Source: Schistocerca nitens
Lineage: Eukaryota; Arthropoda; Insecta; Orthoptera; Acrididae
Reading direction: 5' to 3'
DNA length: 64,000 nt
Assembly (NCBI RefSeq): GCF_023898315.1
Contig: NC_064619.1
Span: forward strand, 302,474,150-302,538,149
Positions within the stretch are counted from its first letter, which is position 1. Each line of letters begins with the position of its first letter. Under the pieces are notes generated by a model. That model searched no databases and had not been told where the DNA came from. It worked only from the letters and a program-made list of their open reading frames with translations. A program made the position numbers and the translations under genes. Below are positions 47,583 to 59,062 of the stretch, piece after piece.

Positions 47583-48463
47583 GAACCCGGAAGGGCACTG
47601 GGGTGTTGTGTGTCTTTCATCATCATTGACCCGCAAGTCGCCGAAGTGGCGTCAACTAAAAAGGTCTTGCAATACGGCTGCCGAAGCCGCATGGGACCTC
47701 CCGGTCAACAATGCCATACGATCATTTTTTTTTACCCAGGGAATGCCACGAAAACATTGCCCAGACCACAACGCTCCCTCCTGTTTGCAGGTTGTTTCTT
47801 TTCACACGTTTCACGCCGTACACGCCAACGTCTGCGCAATTGGTTGCTCAACAGTTGCACGATTATTTGCCCGTACGTATCTCTGCAGCTGTCGTTAACC
47901 CGTGTCATCTATGCCCCGTGGTGCACCACAACTACCTCGGCGCCGACTGTGGATAGAGCCATTCTGTCGTGCACAGTATTCTTTAACCGCTTTAACCCCG
48001 GCGGCACGGGAACAGCTTACGAACTGTCATTTCGGAAATGCTTTCACCCTTGGCCCGAAACCGGATGATCACGCTTTTTGGGACCTAAGACAAATCGCTC
48101 TGTTCCCGCATTACGACAATGCATTGTTTTCCACGTCCCCTAGACACTCTCCATACGCCATCCTCAGCTAGTGCTACCACCTGCCGACTGTGAGTGATTA
48201 CTGTCCGTTGACGTCGAATGTATGAGGTGGTCACATCAGTGTGACTGGACAGCGTATCTGCAAAAGGGTGAAATTGTTGACGGCACACGCTGGTATCTTG
48301 TTTGGAAACGAAGTTGTTCGATCCTCTCACGGTGTTTGCAGCTGACAATTGTAATGCCCACTTCATCATTTGCCCACATGCCTACCTTCATTACTGCTCG
48401 GTTATATGTCACGTTTGTTATTCCGGCAGTGTTAGTTGTATGTTGACAGTGATAAACAGCTGT

Positions 48464-48620
48464 ATGGGTAGGTTTACCAGTGAAGAATTGACCGATATAC
48501 ACCTCTTGTATGGGTCCAGTAAAAGAAACGGAAGAGCTACACAACGTCGCCATGGCTGAGCTGTTCTCGCAGCAAAGACAATCACTTCATATTTCCCTTC
48601 TACGTAGGGGCCTACGTAAA
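48464..48620 (+). pseudogene. transposase N-terminus fragment (DUF4817-like)
   Basis: Encodes MGRFTSEELTDIHLLYGSSK and then RNGRATQR, which fits the helix-turn-helix start of transposases such as the one at 61372-61851 (FTNAELVDAHLMYGLARGNS). The frame shifts and fades after about 30 residues. No terminal repeats seen. Confidence 0.55.
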
Positions 48621-48699
48621 TCAGATTCTTTCGTATTATTGAAATCGAGTAATGCAGGCGTTTTTACTGTTATGGAGACGTTGGGTGATTGGGGTGCAA

Positions 48700-50073
48700 G
48701 TGATTAATTGGTTAATCAGCTAGCAGGGATGACTTGTTCCTAATGCCAAAATAATCAGGTCTCTGAACAATCTCCGAAATTTTGTCCATGGGGTTCGGGT
48801 TCATCCTGCATACTCTTATCTTTTTTCTCAGACAACAGCAACAATGTATGTCAAATACATGATGGGCGTTAATACAGTGTAGCAACATGTGTCGTTTAGT
48901 ACTGAAAATTTATTTAACAATTGAATTTTCTTCGTTGATGAAATAAGCAAGCCCGTTAGAATCAGATGGATAAATTACATATTTTCCCGGTATTTCCGAT
49001 ACTCTTCCCATATCTGGAACTGTGTACTTTCGACGACATTGTTGTTCGGACGTTTCTGGGCGGATCTCGTTCTTGAGCCTTTCTCTAACTTTCCAGCTTA
49101 TGGAAAGCTTATTCGTACATTAGCAACCACGTCTTGTTCCACAAAATCTCCTTCCATTCATATGATGCGAATTTTTTAACCTTTATGACCCTGTGCCACC
49201 CACAACCATGGAACATGCTGTACAGTCACTTACTTTCGTAATACAATGGATACATTAATTTATTTTGAAAATAACAGTCAGTTCGTTAAGTGCCTCTCAA
49301 TATTCAAAAAATAATGAAAGCTTAACGACATTCCCTAAGAATCATGTAGGGACACGAAGAGCCGCATTTTGGTGTGCTAGATGCCGGTTTACGTCCCAGC
49401 ATGGAGATGCCTATCAATGTTCGTTGGAAATGACATCTTGCTTTTGAAATGCCTTGTGCTTGTGTAAAATGGACATATTCTTGCGGGGCATCTGTGAAGA
49501 ACTGAGCCTGAAACTAACAAAACGAAAAATAAATCATCTCTTTAAAAAAGTGCTGCGAACTTCATTTTCAATGTAAGTTTGTCGACCAGGGCAAGAAATC
49601 AGGTTACCGCGTATGCTGTATGAGTCACTTGTTAAAAGGATCACGTCGTCTGGTGTTGTTACATCACCACAAGGCAAGGGCAGGTGACACCACGTTTGGT
49701 GTTGCAATGGGGTTGTATTCATGCGACAGTAGTGATTTTCGTACATAGATCTTACATTAATCACATTTATTGAATGCCAGTTTCACATTAAAACACAAGT
49801 GACACTTTCACATCTAATAAAATTTTTGCAACACTATGCGACATTACCACTTCTTAGGTTGATAACAAAACAACTATCTCTTGAAATACACTGGACTGGA
49901 ACGCAACAAAACTATGGTCTACAGCTTACATCGTCTGGAGGAATTGGTTGCGTCTGACTGATTCAGCTCAGTAAGTAAAATAACGGCATCAGACTTTCCG
50001 AAAATTCAAAATAAATGAATGCTAGGCTAATGAAATTAAAAGTTACTACAAATTACTGCAGCCGAGATGAAAC
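48700..50073. other. unassigned
   Basis: No gene or element recognised. The 76-codon minus frame at 49534-49764 has no motif that I can name. Confidence 0.35.
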
Positions 50074-50160
50074 GTTTGTACGAGGGGCGTACGATAAGTA
50101 AAACAGCACATCTTCTTTTCTACAGCGGGTTGGTTTTATTGAGGATTCCGATCCAACATA

Positions 50161-51582
50161 CACTCCTGGAAATTGAAATAAGAACACCGTGAATTCATTG
50201 TCCCAGGAAGGGGAAACTTTATTGACACATTCCTGGGGTCAGATACATCACATGATCACACTGACAGAACCACAGGCACATAGACACAGGCAACAGAGCA
50301 TGCACAATGTCGGCACTAGTACAGTGTATATCCACCTTTCGCAGCAATGCAGGCTGCTATTCTCCCATGGAGACGATCGTAGAGATGCTGGATGTAGTCC
50401 TGTGGAACGGCTTGCCATGCCATTTCCACCTGGCGCCTCAGTTGGACCAGCGTTCGTGCTGGACGTGCAGACCGCGTGAGACGACGCTTCATCCAGTCCA
50501 AAACATACTCAATGGGGGACAGATCCGGAGATCTTGCTGGCCAGGGTAGTTGACTTACACCTTCTAGAGCACGTTGGGTGGCACGGGATACATGCGAACG
50601 TGCATTGACCTGTTGGAACAGCAAGTTCCCTTGCCGGTCTAGGAATGGTAGAACGATGGGTTCGATGACGGTTTGGATGTACCGTGCACTATTCAGTGTC
50701 CTCTCGACGATCACCAGTGGTGTACGGCCAGTGTAGGAGATCGCTCCCCACACCATGATGCCGGGTGTTGGCCCTGTGTGCCTCGGTCGTATGCAGTCCT
50801 GATTGTGGCGCTCACCTGCACGGCGCCAAACACGCATACGACCATCATTGGCACCAAGGCAGAAGCGACTCTCATCGCTGAAGACGACACGTCTCCATTC
50901 GTCCCTCCATTCACGCCTGTCGCGACACCACTGGAGGCGGGCTGCACGATGTTGGGGCGTGAGCGGAAGACGGCCTAACGGTGTGCGGGACCGTAGCCCA
51001 GTTTCATGGAGACGGTTGCGAATGGTCCTCGCCGATACCCCAGGAGCAACAGTGTCCCTAATTTGCTGGGAAGTGGCGGTGCGGTCCCCTACGGCACTGC
51101 GTAGGATCCTACGGTCTTGGCGTGCATCCGTGCGTCGCTGCGGTCCGGTCCCAGGTCGACGGGCACGTGCACCTTCCGCCGACCACTGGCGACAACATCG
51201 ATGTACTGTGGAGACCTCACGCCCCACGTGTTGAGCAATTCGGCGGTACGTCCACCCGGCCTCCCGCATGCCCACTATACGCCCTCGCTCAAAGTCCGTC
51301 AACTGCACATACGGTTCACGTCCACGCTGTCGCGGCATGCTACCAGTGTTAACGACTGCGATGGAGCTCCGTATGCCACGGCAAACTGGCTGACACTGAC
51401 GGCGGCGGTGCACAAATGCTGCGCAGCTAGCGCCATTCGACGGCCAACACCGCGGTTCCTGGTGTGTCCGCTGTGCCGTGCGTGTGATCATTGCTTGTAC
51501 AGCCCTCTCGCAGTGTCCGGAGCAAGTATGGTGGGTCTGACACACCGGTGTCAATGTGTTCTTTTTTCCATTTCCAGGAGTG
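50161..51582. mobile_element. Tc1-like transposon, structurally complete
   Basis: Terminal inverted repeats CACTCCTGGAAATTGAAATA at the left and (reverse) CACTCCTGGAAATGGAAAAA at the right, about 27 bp. TA lies directly outside each end. At 1422 bp it has the size of an autonomous Tc1-like element and holds one uninterrupted transposase frame. It lies inside the mariner relic 50074-52260. Confidence 0.95.
50316..51338 (-). CDS. Tc1-like transposase, full length, one catalytic Asp lost
   Basis: 340 residues from the ATG at 51338 (MPRQRGREPY); the upstream 72 open codons are leader, not protein. Residues about 10-60 form the first helix-turn-helix (TDFERGRIVGMREAGWTYR, IAQHVGREVSTVHR) and about 70-120 the second (TSQQIRDTV, VSARTIRNRL). 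The DDE domain has FSDESRF with Asp155, MVWGAISYTGRTPL near 195, FQQVNARSH near 241-249, and SPDLSPIEYVLDWMKRRL with Glu277. In the family the third block reads QQDNARPH. Here Val244 stands where the second catalytic Asp belongs, a one-base A-to-T type change, so the enzyme should be inactive despite the open frame. In the cell it would act on the terminal repeats by cut and paste into TA. Confidence 0.95.
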   Translation of the reverse strand: MPRQRGREPYVQLTDFERGRIVGMREAGWTYRRIAQHVGREVSTVHRCCRQWSAEGARARRPGTGPQRRTDARQDRRILRSAVGDRTATSQQIRDTVAPGVSARTIRNRLHETGLRSRTPLGRLPLTPQHRAARLQWCRDRREWRDEWRRVVFSDESRFCLGANDGRMRVWRRAGERHNQDCIRPRHTGPTPGIMVWGAISYTGRTPLVIVERTLNSARYIQTVIEPIVLPFLDRQGNLLFQQVNARSHVSRATQRALEGVSQLPWPARSPDLSPIEYVLDWMKRRLTRSARPARTLVQLRRQVEMAWQAVPQDYIQHLYDRLHGRIAACIAAKGGYTLY

Positions 51583-51946
51583 TATTATTTCCACTCTTTT
51601 TGCTACAAAGCACCATTTTTCAACATAATCTCTGTTCAATGCGACGGCCTTATGCGCCTTACTGTATGCCCTCATGGTACCACTGTACTGGTCGTCGTCG
51701 GAGCCAAGGTCTTGCTGCACCAGTAACCTCCTCTTCATCGACGCACTGCTTTCCGCGGCAGACAGATGGAAGTCGGAATGTGCGAGATCCAGGCTGTTGG
51801 GTGGATGACGTAGAACAGTCCATTAAAGATTCGTTAGTTGCTCTCGGGTGCGCAGACGTGTTTGAGGCCTTGCGTTGTCATGGAGAGGGAGAAGTTCGTT
51901 TGCATTTTTGTGGTGACGGGCGTGCTGGAGTCGTTCCTTCAGTTTC

Positions 51947-52034
51947 CTCATGGTGCAACGATCAACTCAGATGTGTATTGTGCTATCCTCAGGTAAGCAC
52001 AATACACTTCTGAGTTGATCGTTGCACCGTGAGG
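51947..52034. repeat. 38-bp near-perfect inverted duplication (snapback) within mariner relic
   Basis: 51947-51984 and 51997-52034 are reverse complements with two mismatches and a 12-base loop. The arm nearest the intact transposase text appears to be the original; the other is inserted, with TGAGGA at both edges of the insert (minus-strand reading). Confidence 0.9.
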
Positions 52035-52260
52035 GAGGACATCAACGGCCGAGGGCGCGGTTGTTAGATGTTTCCTCGGAGGAGAGGTGGTGTGGCCGGC
52101 AGCCTAGCCCAACGACTCACCGTGACTTTGTTCACTACCAGGTCTCTGTAGACATTCTGCATGCGCCTACGAATATGTGCGATACTCTGGTTCTCAAAAG
52201 GATCTCAGTGACAACTCTTCTCTTGGTATCACCTCCTTTACAGACACCGTTTTGAAAGTT

Positions 52261-52699
52261 ATGTGTTGCGCCGCCACCTACTGAAATTTCATTAAACTAT
52301 AGGGGCTGAAGCTGAACTAAAGGGGCTGAAGCGGGGATATTCCACGATGTTCCGCAACAAACTCTGCATTTTTTTCAACCGAAATTAGTCGAGAAAAAAA
52401 TGTGTTGCATTATTTATTGATGGCCACATGTTTTAGAACAATTAAATGTTAATTTAAACTTCATGAACACTGTACATTGGGGCCCACAGTGATACTTACA
52501 TATTACTAACAGTAAAGTCCTGTACTAAGTGACCTTAAAACAAAAAATTAAAGTCTATAGAGTGACTCATGAGCACGTATACATCGTAGAAAACACAGTA
52601 AAATTTCTAAGTTTTTAGTGTCGATGCTCAAAATAAATCACTGTTCAAAAAACAGAGAATAAATATAAGTACCCGTTGTTTGTTGTACCACAGACGTAA
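52261..52699. other. unassigned
   Basis: A small imperfect repeat of AGGGGCTGAAGC occurs near 52301-52333. Nothing else recognised. Confidence 0.35.
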
Positions 52700-53300
52700 A
52701 GCATCCATCCATCTGTTTAAACCTTGCCATCAGTGAAATGTTTCTCCCAGACTTTCTACAACCTTTCCCATGATTCCTCTCCGCAACTAGTGCACAGCAT
52801 CATTTCTCCTAATCTGCAAGTCGATTGTGTGTACAGCGACAACTCCAATAACCGCCTCCATCGCCATAGTTCTGGGGGCCCCCATATGTCGAAGAAATAC
52901 ATCTCTACATGGGATTTTCACAGACCTAACTTATCGACATCGGTGCGTCCATACAACGGCGCCAAGGAGCCAATGGAAGTCACAATTGTGTCATGGTCTA
53001 GTCTCAGAACAAACACGAACAGTACGGCGAAGATGACGATGACAAATTCAGTCTGGCAACATTAGATCGCCTTAGAGCCTCCACAAACCATACGTCCATC
53101 GTGGAGCTGTTTGCAGAACCGGGACTCGTCGGAAAAGACGACGCGGGTCAGTCGTTAGGTGCACCATTGTCAACGTGACTGCCTCTGCTGCTGTGGAGAG
53201 GGAAGTCGTAACGATGTTCTGCATGCTCACCGTCTGTGGTGCTCCAATTGTTGTCGCATTGTCCGCATGGACACTTGGCTTATTGCAAAAATGCCCTTCT
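52700..53300 (-). mobile_element. Tc1-like relic
   Basis: On the minus strand TRVVFSDESRFCKQLHDGRM is the first-catalytic-Asp block of a Tc1-like transposase, followed by VCGGSKAI before a stop. Flanking text on both sides is decayed and out of frame. Terminal repeats not found. Confidence 0.6.
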
Positions 53301-53525
53301 CTTGCTCTAGTTTACATAGCCATACATTCCAATTTGATATTTTTCCGTCTCCATGGTCTGGCAGTTTTAATGTTCAGAAGCATGGTTAAAAAGCGTTCAA
53401 TCGCTGAGTGTGACTGTAACAAAATTTCACAAAGAGTACTAAAAAAAGCAATGCACAAAAAATCTAATTCGGTAGGTATGATGTATACGAATAAAATTTC
53501 AAAAAAATTGGATGTTATATTCAAG
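53301..53525. other. unassigned, AT-rich
   Basis: Part of a 132-codon plus frame (53175-53573) with no domain that crosses into the adjacent LINE; judged chance. Confidence 0.35.
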
Positions 53526-56375
53526 AGAGAGAAACAAAACTGGCGTTCTGCGGATCGGAGCGTGGATCCTTAATTGGGCAGGTAGGTTAGAAAATTTAAA
53601 AAGGGAAATGGATAGGTTAAAGTTAGATATAGTGGGAATTAGTGAAGTTCGGTGGCAGGAGGAACAAGACTTCTGGTCGAATGAATAGAGGGTTATAAAT
53701 ACAAAATAAAATAGGGGTACTGCAGGAGTAGGTTTAATAATGAATACAAAAATAGGAGCGCGGGTAAGCTACTTCGAACAACATAGTGAACGCATCATTG
53801 TAGCCAAGATAGAGAATGTTCAAATGTGTGTGAAATCTTATGGGACTTAACTGCTAAAGTCATCAGTCCGCCAAGATAGACACGAAGCCCACGCCTACAA
53901 CAGTAGCACAAGTATATATGCCAACTACATCCGCAGATGATGAGGAGATCGAACAACTGCATGACGAGAGAAAAGAAATTATTCAGATAGTGAAGGGAGA
54001 CGAAAATTTAATAGTCATGGGGGGCTGGAATTCGATAGTAAGAAAAGGAAGAGAAGGAAAAGTAGTAGGTGAATATTGAATGGGGGTAAGGAATGAAAGG
54101 GGATGCCGCCTGGTAGAATTTTGTACAGAGCATAACTTAATCATAGCTAACACTTGGTTTAAGAATCATGAAAAAAGGTTGTATACGTGGAAGAGGCCTG
54201 GAGATACTGGAAGGTTTCAGATAGATTATATAATGGTAAGACAGAGATTTAGGAACCAGGTTTTAAATTTTAAGACATCTCCAGGGGCAGATGTGGACAC
54301 TGACCAGAATATATAGGTCATGAACTGTAGATTAAAACTGAAGAAACTGCAAAAAGGTGGGAATTTAAGAAGATGGGTCCTGGACAAACTGAAAGAACCA
54401 GAGCATTAGGGAACGATTGACAAGAACAGGAGAAAGAAATACAGTAGAAGCAGAATGGGTAGCTTTGAGAGATGAAATAGTGAAGGCAGCAGAGGATCAA
54501 GTAGGTAAAAAGGCGAGGGCTAGTAGAAATCCTTGGGTAACGGAAGAGATATTGAATTTAATTGACGAAAGGATAAAATATAAAAATGCAGCAAATGAAG
54601 CAATCAAAAAGAAATACAAACGTCTCAAAAATGAAATCGACAGGAAGTGCAAAATGGCTAAGCAGGGATGGCTAGAGGACAAAGTTAAGGATGTAGAGGC
54701 ATATATCACTAATGGTAAGATAGATACTGCCTAAAGGAAATTAAAGAGACTTTTGGAGAAAAGAGAACCACTTGTTTGAATATCAAGAGCTCAGATGGAA
54801 AACCAGTACTAAGCAAAGAAAGAAAAGCAGAAAGGTGGAAGTATATAGAGGGTCTATATAAGGGCGATGTACTTGAGGACAATATTATTTGAAATGGAAG
54901 AATATGTAGATGAAGATGAAGTGGGAGATATGATACTGCGTGAATAGTTTGACAGAGAACTGAAAGACCTCAGTCGAAAAAAGGCCCTGGGAGTAAACAA
55001 CATTCCATTAGAACTACTGACAGCCTTGGGAGAGCCAGCCGTGACAAAACCCTATCACCTGGTGAGCAAGATATATGAGACAGGCGAAATACCCGCAGAC
55101 TTCGAGAACGATTAAATAATTCCAATCCCAAAGAAGGCAAGTGTTGACAACTGTGAAAATTACCGAACTACCAGTTTAATAATTCACGGCTGAAAGTAAT
55201 AACACGAATTCTTTACAGACGAATAGAAAAACTGGTAGAAGTCGACCTTGGAAAAGATAAGTGTGGATTCTGTAGAAATGGTGGACCACGTGAGACAATA
55301 CTGAACCTACGACGTATCTTAGAACATAGATTAAGGAAAGGCAAACCTACGTTTCTGGCATTTGTAGACTTAGAGAAAGCTTTTGACAATGTTGCCTGGA
55401 ATACTCTCTTTCAAGTTCTGACGGTGTCAGGGGTCAAATACATGGAGCGAAAGGCTATTTACAATTTGTACAGAAACCAGATGGCAGTTATAAGAGTCGA
55501 GGGACATCAAAGGGAAGCAGTGGTTGGGAAGGGAGTGAGACAGGGTTGTAGCCTCTCCCCGATGTTACTCAATCTCTATATTGAGCAAGCAGTGAAGGAA
55601 ACAAATGAAAAATTCGGAGTAGGTATTAAAATCCATGGAGAAGAAATAAAAAGTTTGAGGTTCGCCGATGACACTGTAATTCTATCAGAGACAGCAAAGG
55701 ACTTGGAAGAGCAGTTGAACGGAATGGATAGTGTCTTGAAAGGAGGATATAAGATGAACATCAACAAAAGCAAAACAAGGATAATGGAATGTAGTCGAAT
55801 TAAGTCGGGTGATGTTGTGGGAATTAGATTAGGAAATGAGACACTTAAAGTAGTAAAGGAGTTTTGCTATTTAGGGAGTAAAATAACTGATGATGGTTGA
55901 AGTAGAGAGGATATAAAATGTAGACTGGCAATGGCAAGGAAAGCGTTTCTGAAGAAGAGAAATTTGTTAACATCGAGTATAGATTTAAGTGTCAGGAAGT
56001 CGTTTCTGAAAGTATTTGTATGGAGTGTAGCCATGTATGGAAGTGAAACGTGGACGATAAATAGTTTAGACAAGAAGAGAATAGAAGCTTTCGAAATGTG
56101 GTGCTACAGAAGAATGCTGGTGGCATAACTTGACTAGAAGAAGGGATCGGTTGGTAGGACATGTTCTGAGGCATCAAGGGATCACCAATTTAGTATTGGA
56201 GGGCAGCGTGGAGGGTAAAAAGCGTAGAGGGAGACCAAGAGATGAATACACTAAGCAGATTCAGAATGATGTCAGTTTCAGTAGATACTTGGAGATGAAG
56301 AAGCTTGTACAGGAGAGAGTAGCATAGAGAGCTGCATCAAACCAGTCTCTGGACTGAAGACCACAACAACAACAA
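53526..56375 (+). mobile_element. RTE-like LINE, long copy E
   Basis: Starts just upstream of the endonuclease (AAAACTGGCGTTCTGCGGAT). The endonuclease text includes DIVGISEVRWQEEQDFW in decayed form and, at 54080-54316, NERGCRLVEFCTEHNLIIAN. The linker is at 54417-54734 (NPWVTEEILNLIDERIKYKN). The reverse transcriptase follows, with 55424-55900 carrying GVRQGCSLSPMLLNLYIEQ and LRFADDTVILSET. The C-terminal part has ETWTINSLDKKRIEAFEMWC and RRGRPRDEYTKQ. It ends in CAACAACAACA. A scrap of SINE family 2 sits at about 53818-53873. There are roughly ten interruptions. The 5' leader present in copy C is missing. Confidence 0.9.
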
Positions 56376-56389
56376 CATTAAAGAGAAAG

Positions 56390-57330
56390 AGCGTCAGAAG
56401 TTGAACAAGTCGGTACTACTTTGGTCCACCTCTGCCCCTCATGCAAGCATTTACTCGGCTTGTCACCGATTGTTAGAGTTGTTGGATGTTTTCCTGAGTG
56501 TTATCGTGCCAAATTCTGTCCAACTGTCTCTTTAGACCGTCAAAATCCCGGGTTGGTGGCAGGGCCCTGTCGAGAATGCTCCAAACTTTTTATTGGGGAG
56601 AGATCCAAGGTAGGGTTTGGTAAGGATGAAGACAAGCTGTAGAAACTCTCTGAGTGTGTGTGTGTGTGTGAGCATTATATTGCTGAAATGTAGGCCAAGA
56701 TCGATGGCTTTCCATGAAGGGTAACAAAACTGAGCATGGAGTATCGTCGACGTATCGCTGTGCCGAAAGGCTGCCGCAGATGACAACCAAAGTGGTCCTG
56801 CTATGAAAACGAATGGCACCCCAATCCATTACAACTGGTTGTCGGGCCGTATATCGGGCAACAGCGAGGTTTGTATCCCACCACTGTCCGGGTATCACCA
56901 GACACCTCTTCGATGGTCATCGGGGCTCAGTTTTAAGCAAAAATTATCACTGAAGACAATTTTACTGCATTCAGTGAGATTCCATGCCGAATGCGCTCCA
57001 CACCACTGCAAAAGGGCTTGTTAGTGTACAGAGGTCAATGGTGGTCTGCACAAGGGATGCCGTGAAGTCAGGCCCCTTTCTGTGAGCCGCCTATTAATGG
57101 TCCTCGTGGTCACTGAAACACCAGTTGCCCGTCGGTTCGGTGATAATGATGATTCTGAGGCTGTGAGTGCCTCCATGATGACTGATCGATCCTCTCGTTC
57201 CGACAGCTTCCTTCTTGGCGCTGAATTCGGCCGTGGTTCACCCATTCCTGCCAATATCGCCGAATAGTGTCATCATTCAAATGTCGAGCGATTCACCGAT
57301 TATTCCAACTGCCTTCTTTGAATCCAACTA
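56390..57330 (-). mobile_element. Tc1-like relic
   Basis: On the minus strand the N-terminal part reads MAGMGEPRPNSAPRRKLSER (57254 leftward) then VSVTTRTINRRLTERGLTSR, the second helix-turn-helix of Tc1-like transposases, and HPLCRPPLT. Downstream, in other frames, follow text matching the 39.3-40.3 kb relic (CATTCGTTTTCATAGCAGGA region) and its C-terminal end near 56400. A (TG)n stretch interrupts at 56655-56670. Many breaks. Confidence 0.7.
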
Positions 57331-58421
57331 CGCGTCCTCTCTAAAATATTGTGATGTATATATTGTTCACCTGCCTGTCTGCGAGGAATAATTCGGCTGA
57401 GTACATGGAACGAAATCCGCAAAGACTGTATGCCCTGGTATCGACATGTCCCCTGTTTACTATTCTTGTCAGCTACGAGGTGAAGTTGTGCTGCAACATC
57501 ACACACTTGTCCTTCGGTCGCCAAAGTCTTCAGTTCTGCATTTTCAGTCGGTACCTCTATGAATATCAGTTTGTATAAAGAGGCAACCGGAGAGCAAATT
57601 TGTAGAGCACCACCCACATTTAATGAAAGCTGCTGCTTTCCAGGCACATGGATTTTCAGAAGCGATACTGGAAAAAATTCAAAAAGATTGTTCTTATTTC
57701 GATTAACGCCGATGCGAACCACGAATATTTGATCAAGTGCACTAAACTGACGTTTTTTATAGAATCTTCCCTTGAAGCGATTTTTCCATTAGCCTTTAGC
57801 ATGTTGGGAGTATTTTGAATTTTATCCTTCCTGTAAAAATAATCTTACAGGGTTGGCCAAGTGGAGTACAACTGAGTGAAATAATTTTTACGGGGTAGGT
57901 GTATGCTTTTCCTTCACCTACAGAGATTTTATCGTAAAGTGTCGAAATACCTGGAACGTGAAAAATTTTTTGCAGTAATGAATGATTTATTAATGAAGTT
58001 ACTACGGCGAAGATGACTAGTCTTCAATAATTTTGCATGACATGTACTATTTAAAGATGTTCTGTACGATGAAATTGAAAAACAAAAGGTATTTTAATCT
58101 GTACCGCCCACATTAAGCTGTGAACCTTAGTTGTTCGCTACTTTCGTTTGCTCGAAACCTGTGTAGCGTTAGAGGCCTGGGAGGAGGTACGCATAAAACT
58201 TCAACATCTATTTTCTCAGCGTCTTGCGGCCGTCGCACGAAAAGTTGCTAGATAGGTGCTCAGAATAGATCCTCCTACAACATATCTAACATTCAAGAAA
58301 ATAAATATTCTCATTTACGTGTTTAGCAACAACTTTCGAAGCACATTTGTATTCGGGAACATAATTATCTTTATCTTTATCTGAGTCGTAGCTGTTCACA
58401 TTATCCTCAGATCCGTACAAG
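57331..58421. other. unassigned
   Basis: A minus frame of 140 codons (57300-57722) overlaps the end of the Tc1 relic. It has no domain that I recognise (it includes LVADKNSKQGTCRYQGIQSL). It may be the upstream flank of that element or chance. The rest is AT-rich without features. Confidence 0.35.
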
Positions 58422-58594
58422 GCGTCCGGCCATCCTGATTTAGGTTTTCCGTGGTTTCCCTAAATCGCTCCAGGCAAATGCCGGGATGGTTCCTTTGAAA
58501 GGGCACGGCCGACTTCCTTCCCTGTCCTTCCCTAATCCGATGAGACCGATGACCTCGCTGTTTGGTCTCTTCCCCCAAACAATCCAATCCAATT
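58422..58594 (+). mobile_element. SINE family 3, headless (5'-truncated)
   Basis: Matches the body of 9175-9407: CATCCTGATTTAGGTTTTCC, GCAAATGCCGGGATG, CCGATGAGACCGATGACCTC and CCCAAACAATCC. Flanked by CGTACAAG on both sides (58414-58421 and 58595-58602), so the truncation occurred at insertion. Confidence 0.9.
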
Positions 58595-58602
58595 CGTACA
58601 AG

Positions 58603-59062
58603 TAGCCCCGAAAAGCATTCTACTGGCACGAACACCGCACGTGTTACTACTACTGGCACCCATGTTTTCGGCACTTACCACTGTTTATATGCAGACATCC
58701 TGACAAAGTTGCCCTTAGCGACAATCTGCAATTAGATACATAACTGCCATTTCTCGTTTTATCGCCTGAAATGAATAAGCACATCACTTACCACATTTTA
58801 CATAAAATTGTTTCTCATCGACTATTTCCTACTATTATTCATAGCCGAGATCTTCAATTAACAAAACTTGAAAACACACACAAGGTAGAGTTCATACGAT
58901 TCGCAAAGAGACGGGCTACGCGATGTACCCATCCTTATATCAATAACTGATATGACGCTTGGATGAACAACTTGCCGTAGTAGTAACAAATCCACTTCGA
59001 ACAATCGAGTACAATCGCTGTATCGCTGGATACCTACAGCGACAAAAAATATAAATAATATA
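58603..59062. other. unassigned
   Basis: Nothing recognised. Confidence 0.4.

Larger units (their letters stand above)
47101..47733 (+). mobile_element. tRNA-derived SINE (family 4, Gly-tRNA-like head), interrupted
   Basis: The head 47101-47172 has GTAGCGTAGCGGTAGCG (A-box region) and GGGTTCGATTCCCGG (B box and T arm). The acceptor stem does not pair well, so it is not a working tRNA. The body resumes at 47583 after the inserted SINE with GTGTTGTGTGTCTTTCATC and AGTCGCCGAAGTGGCGTCAA, and it ends in a T-run at 47733. Flanks GGCGAATG and CAGGGAATG may be a decayed target duplication. Confidence 0.75.
46645..48254 (-). mobile_element. Tc1-like element, host of a four-level nest
   Basis: Inverted termini CGTGATCCAGTCACATTAAT (left) and TCAGTGTGACTGGACAGCG (right) with TA outside each. 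The minus strand shows FYQQDNATCHTALTVRTWFEEH (second catalytic Asp), continued in another frame by SSNLNPFENLRDHLNRAVRP (third catalytic residue, Glu). The element is split at 47100/47734 by a SINE that itself contains two others. Without the insertions it would be about 1 kb, so it also carries an internal deletion. Frame breaks are present. Confidence 0.85.
50074..52260 (-). mobile_element. mariner relic, interrupted by a Tc1 element
   Basis: Left end GAGGGGCGTACGATAAGTAA at about 50083-50102. The body continues after the Tc1 insertion from 51583 to about 52260. The minus strand shows a mariner C-terminus: LSMTTQGLKHVCAPESN-like text (the HDNARPH region), then NSLDLAHSDFHLSAAESSAS (third catalytic Asp; compare SPDLAPSDFHLF), then VALNRDYVEKWCFVAKR. 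An inverted duplication disrupts the middle (see 51947-52034). The right terminus was not identified. Same family as 8380-9560. Confidence 0.75.

Noticed and set aside
51339-51554. 72-codon N-terminal extension of the Tc1 transposase
   Set aside because: No helix-turn-helix or family match upstream of MPRQRG. The family start is at 51338, and the extension covers the leader next to the terminal repeat.
50803-52013. Long plus-strand frames (143 and 298 codons) opposite the Tc1 transposase
   Set aside because: They are shadows of the minus-strand transposase and the adjoining mariner relic.
57300-57722. 140-codon minus frame as a host gene
   Set aside because: It overlaps the N-terminal side of a Tc1-like relic and has no recognised motif. 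Left as unassigned.
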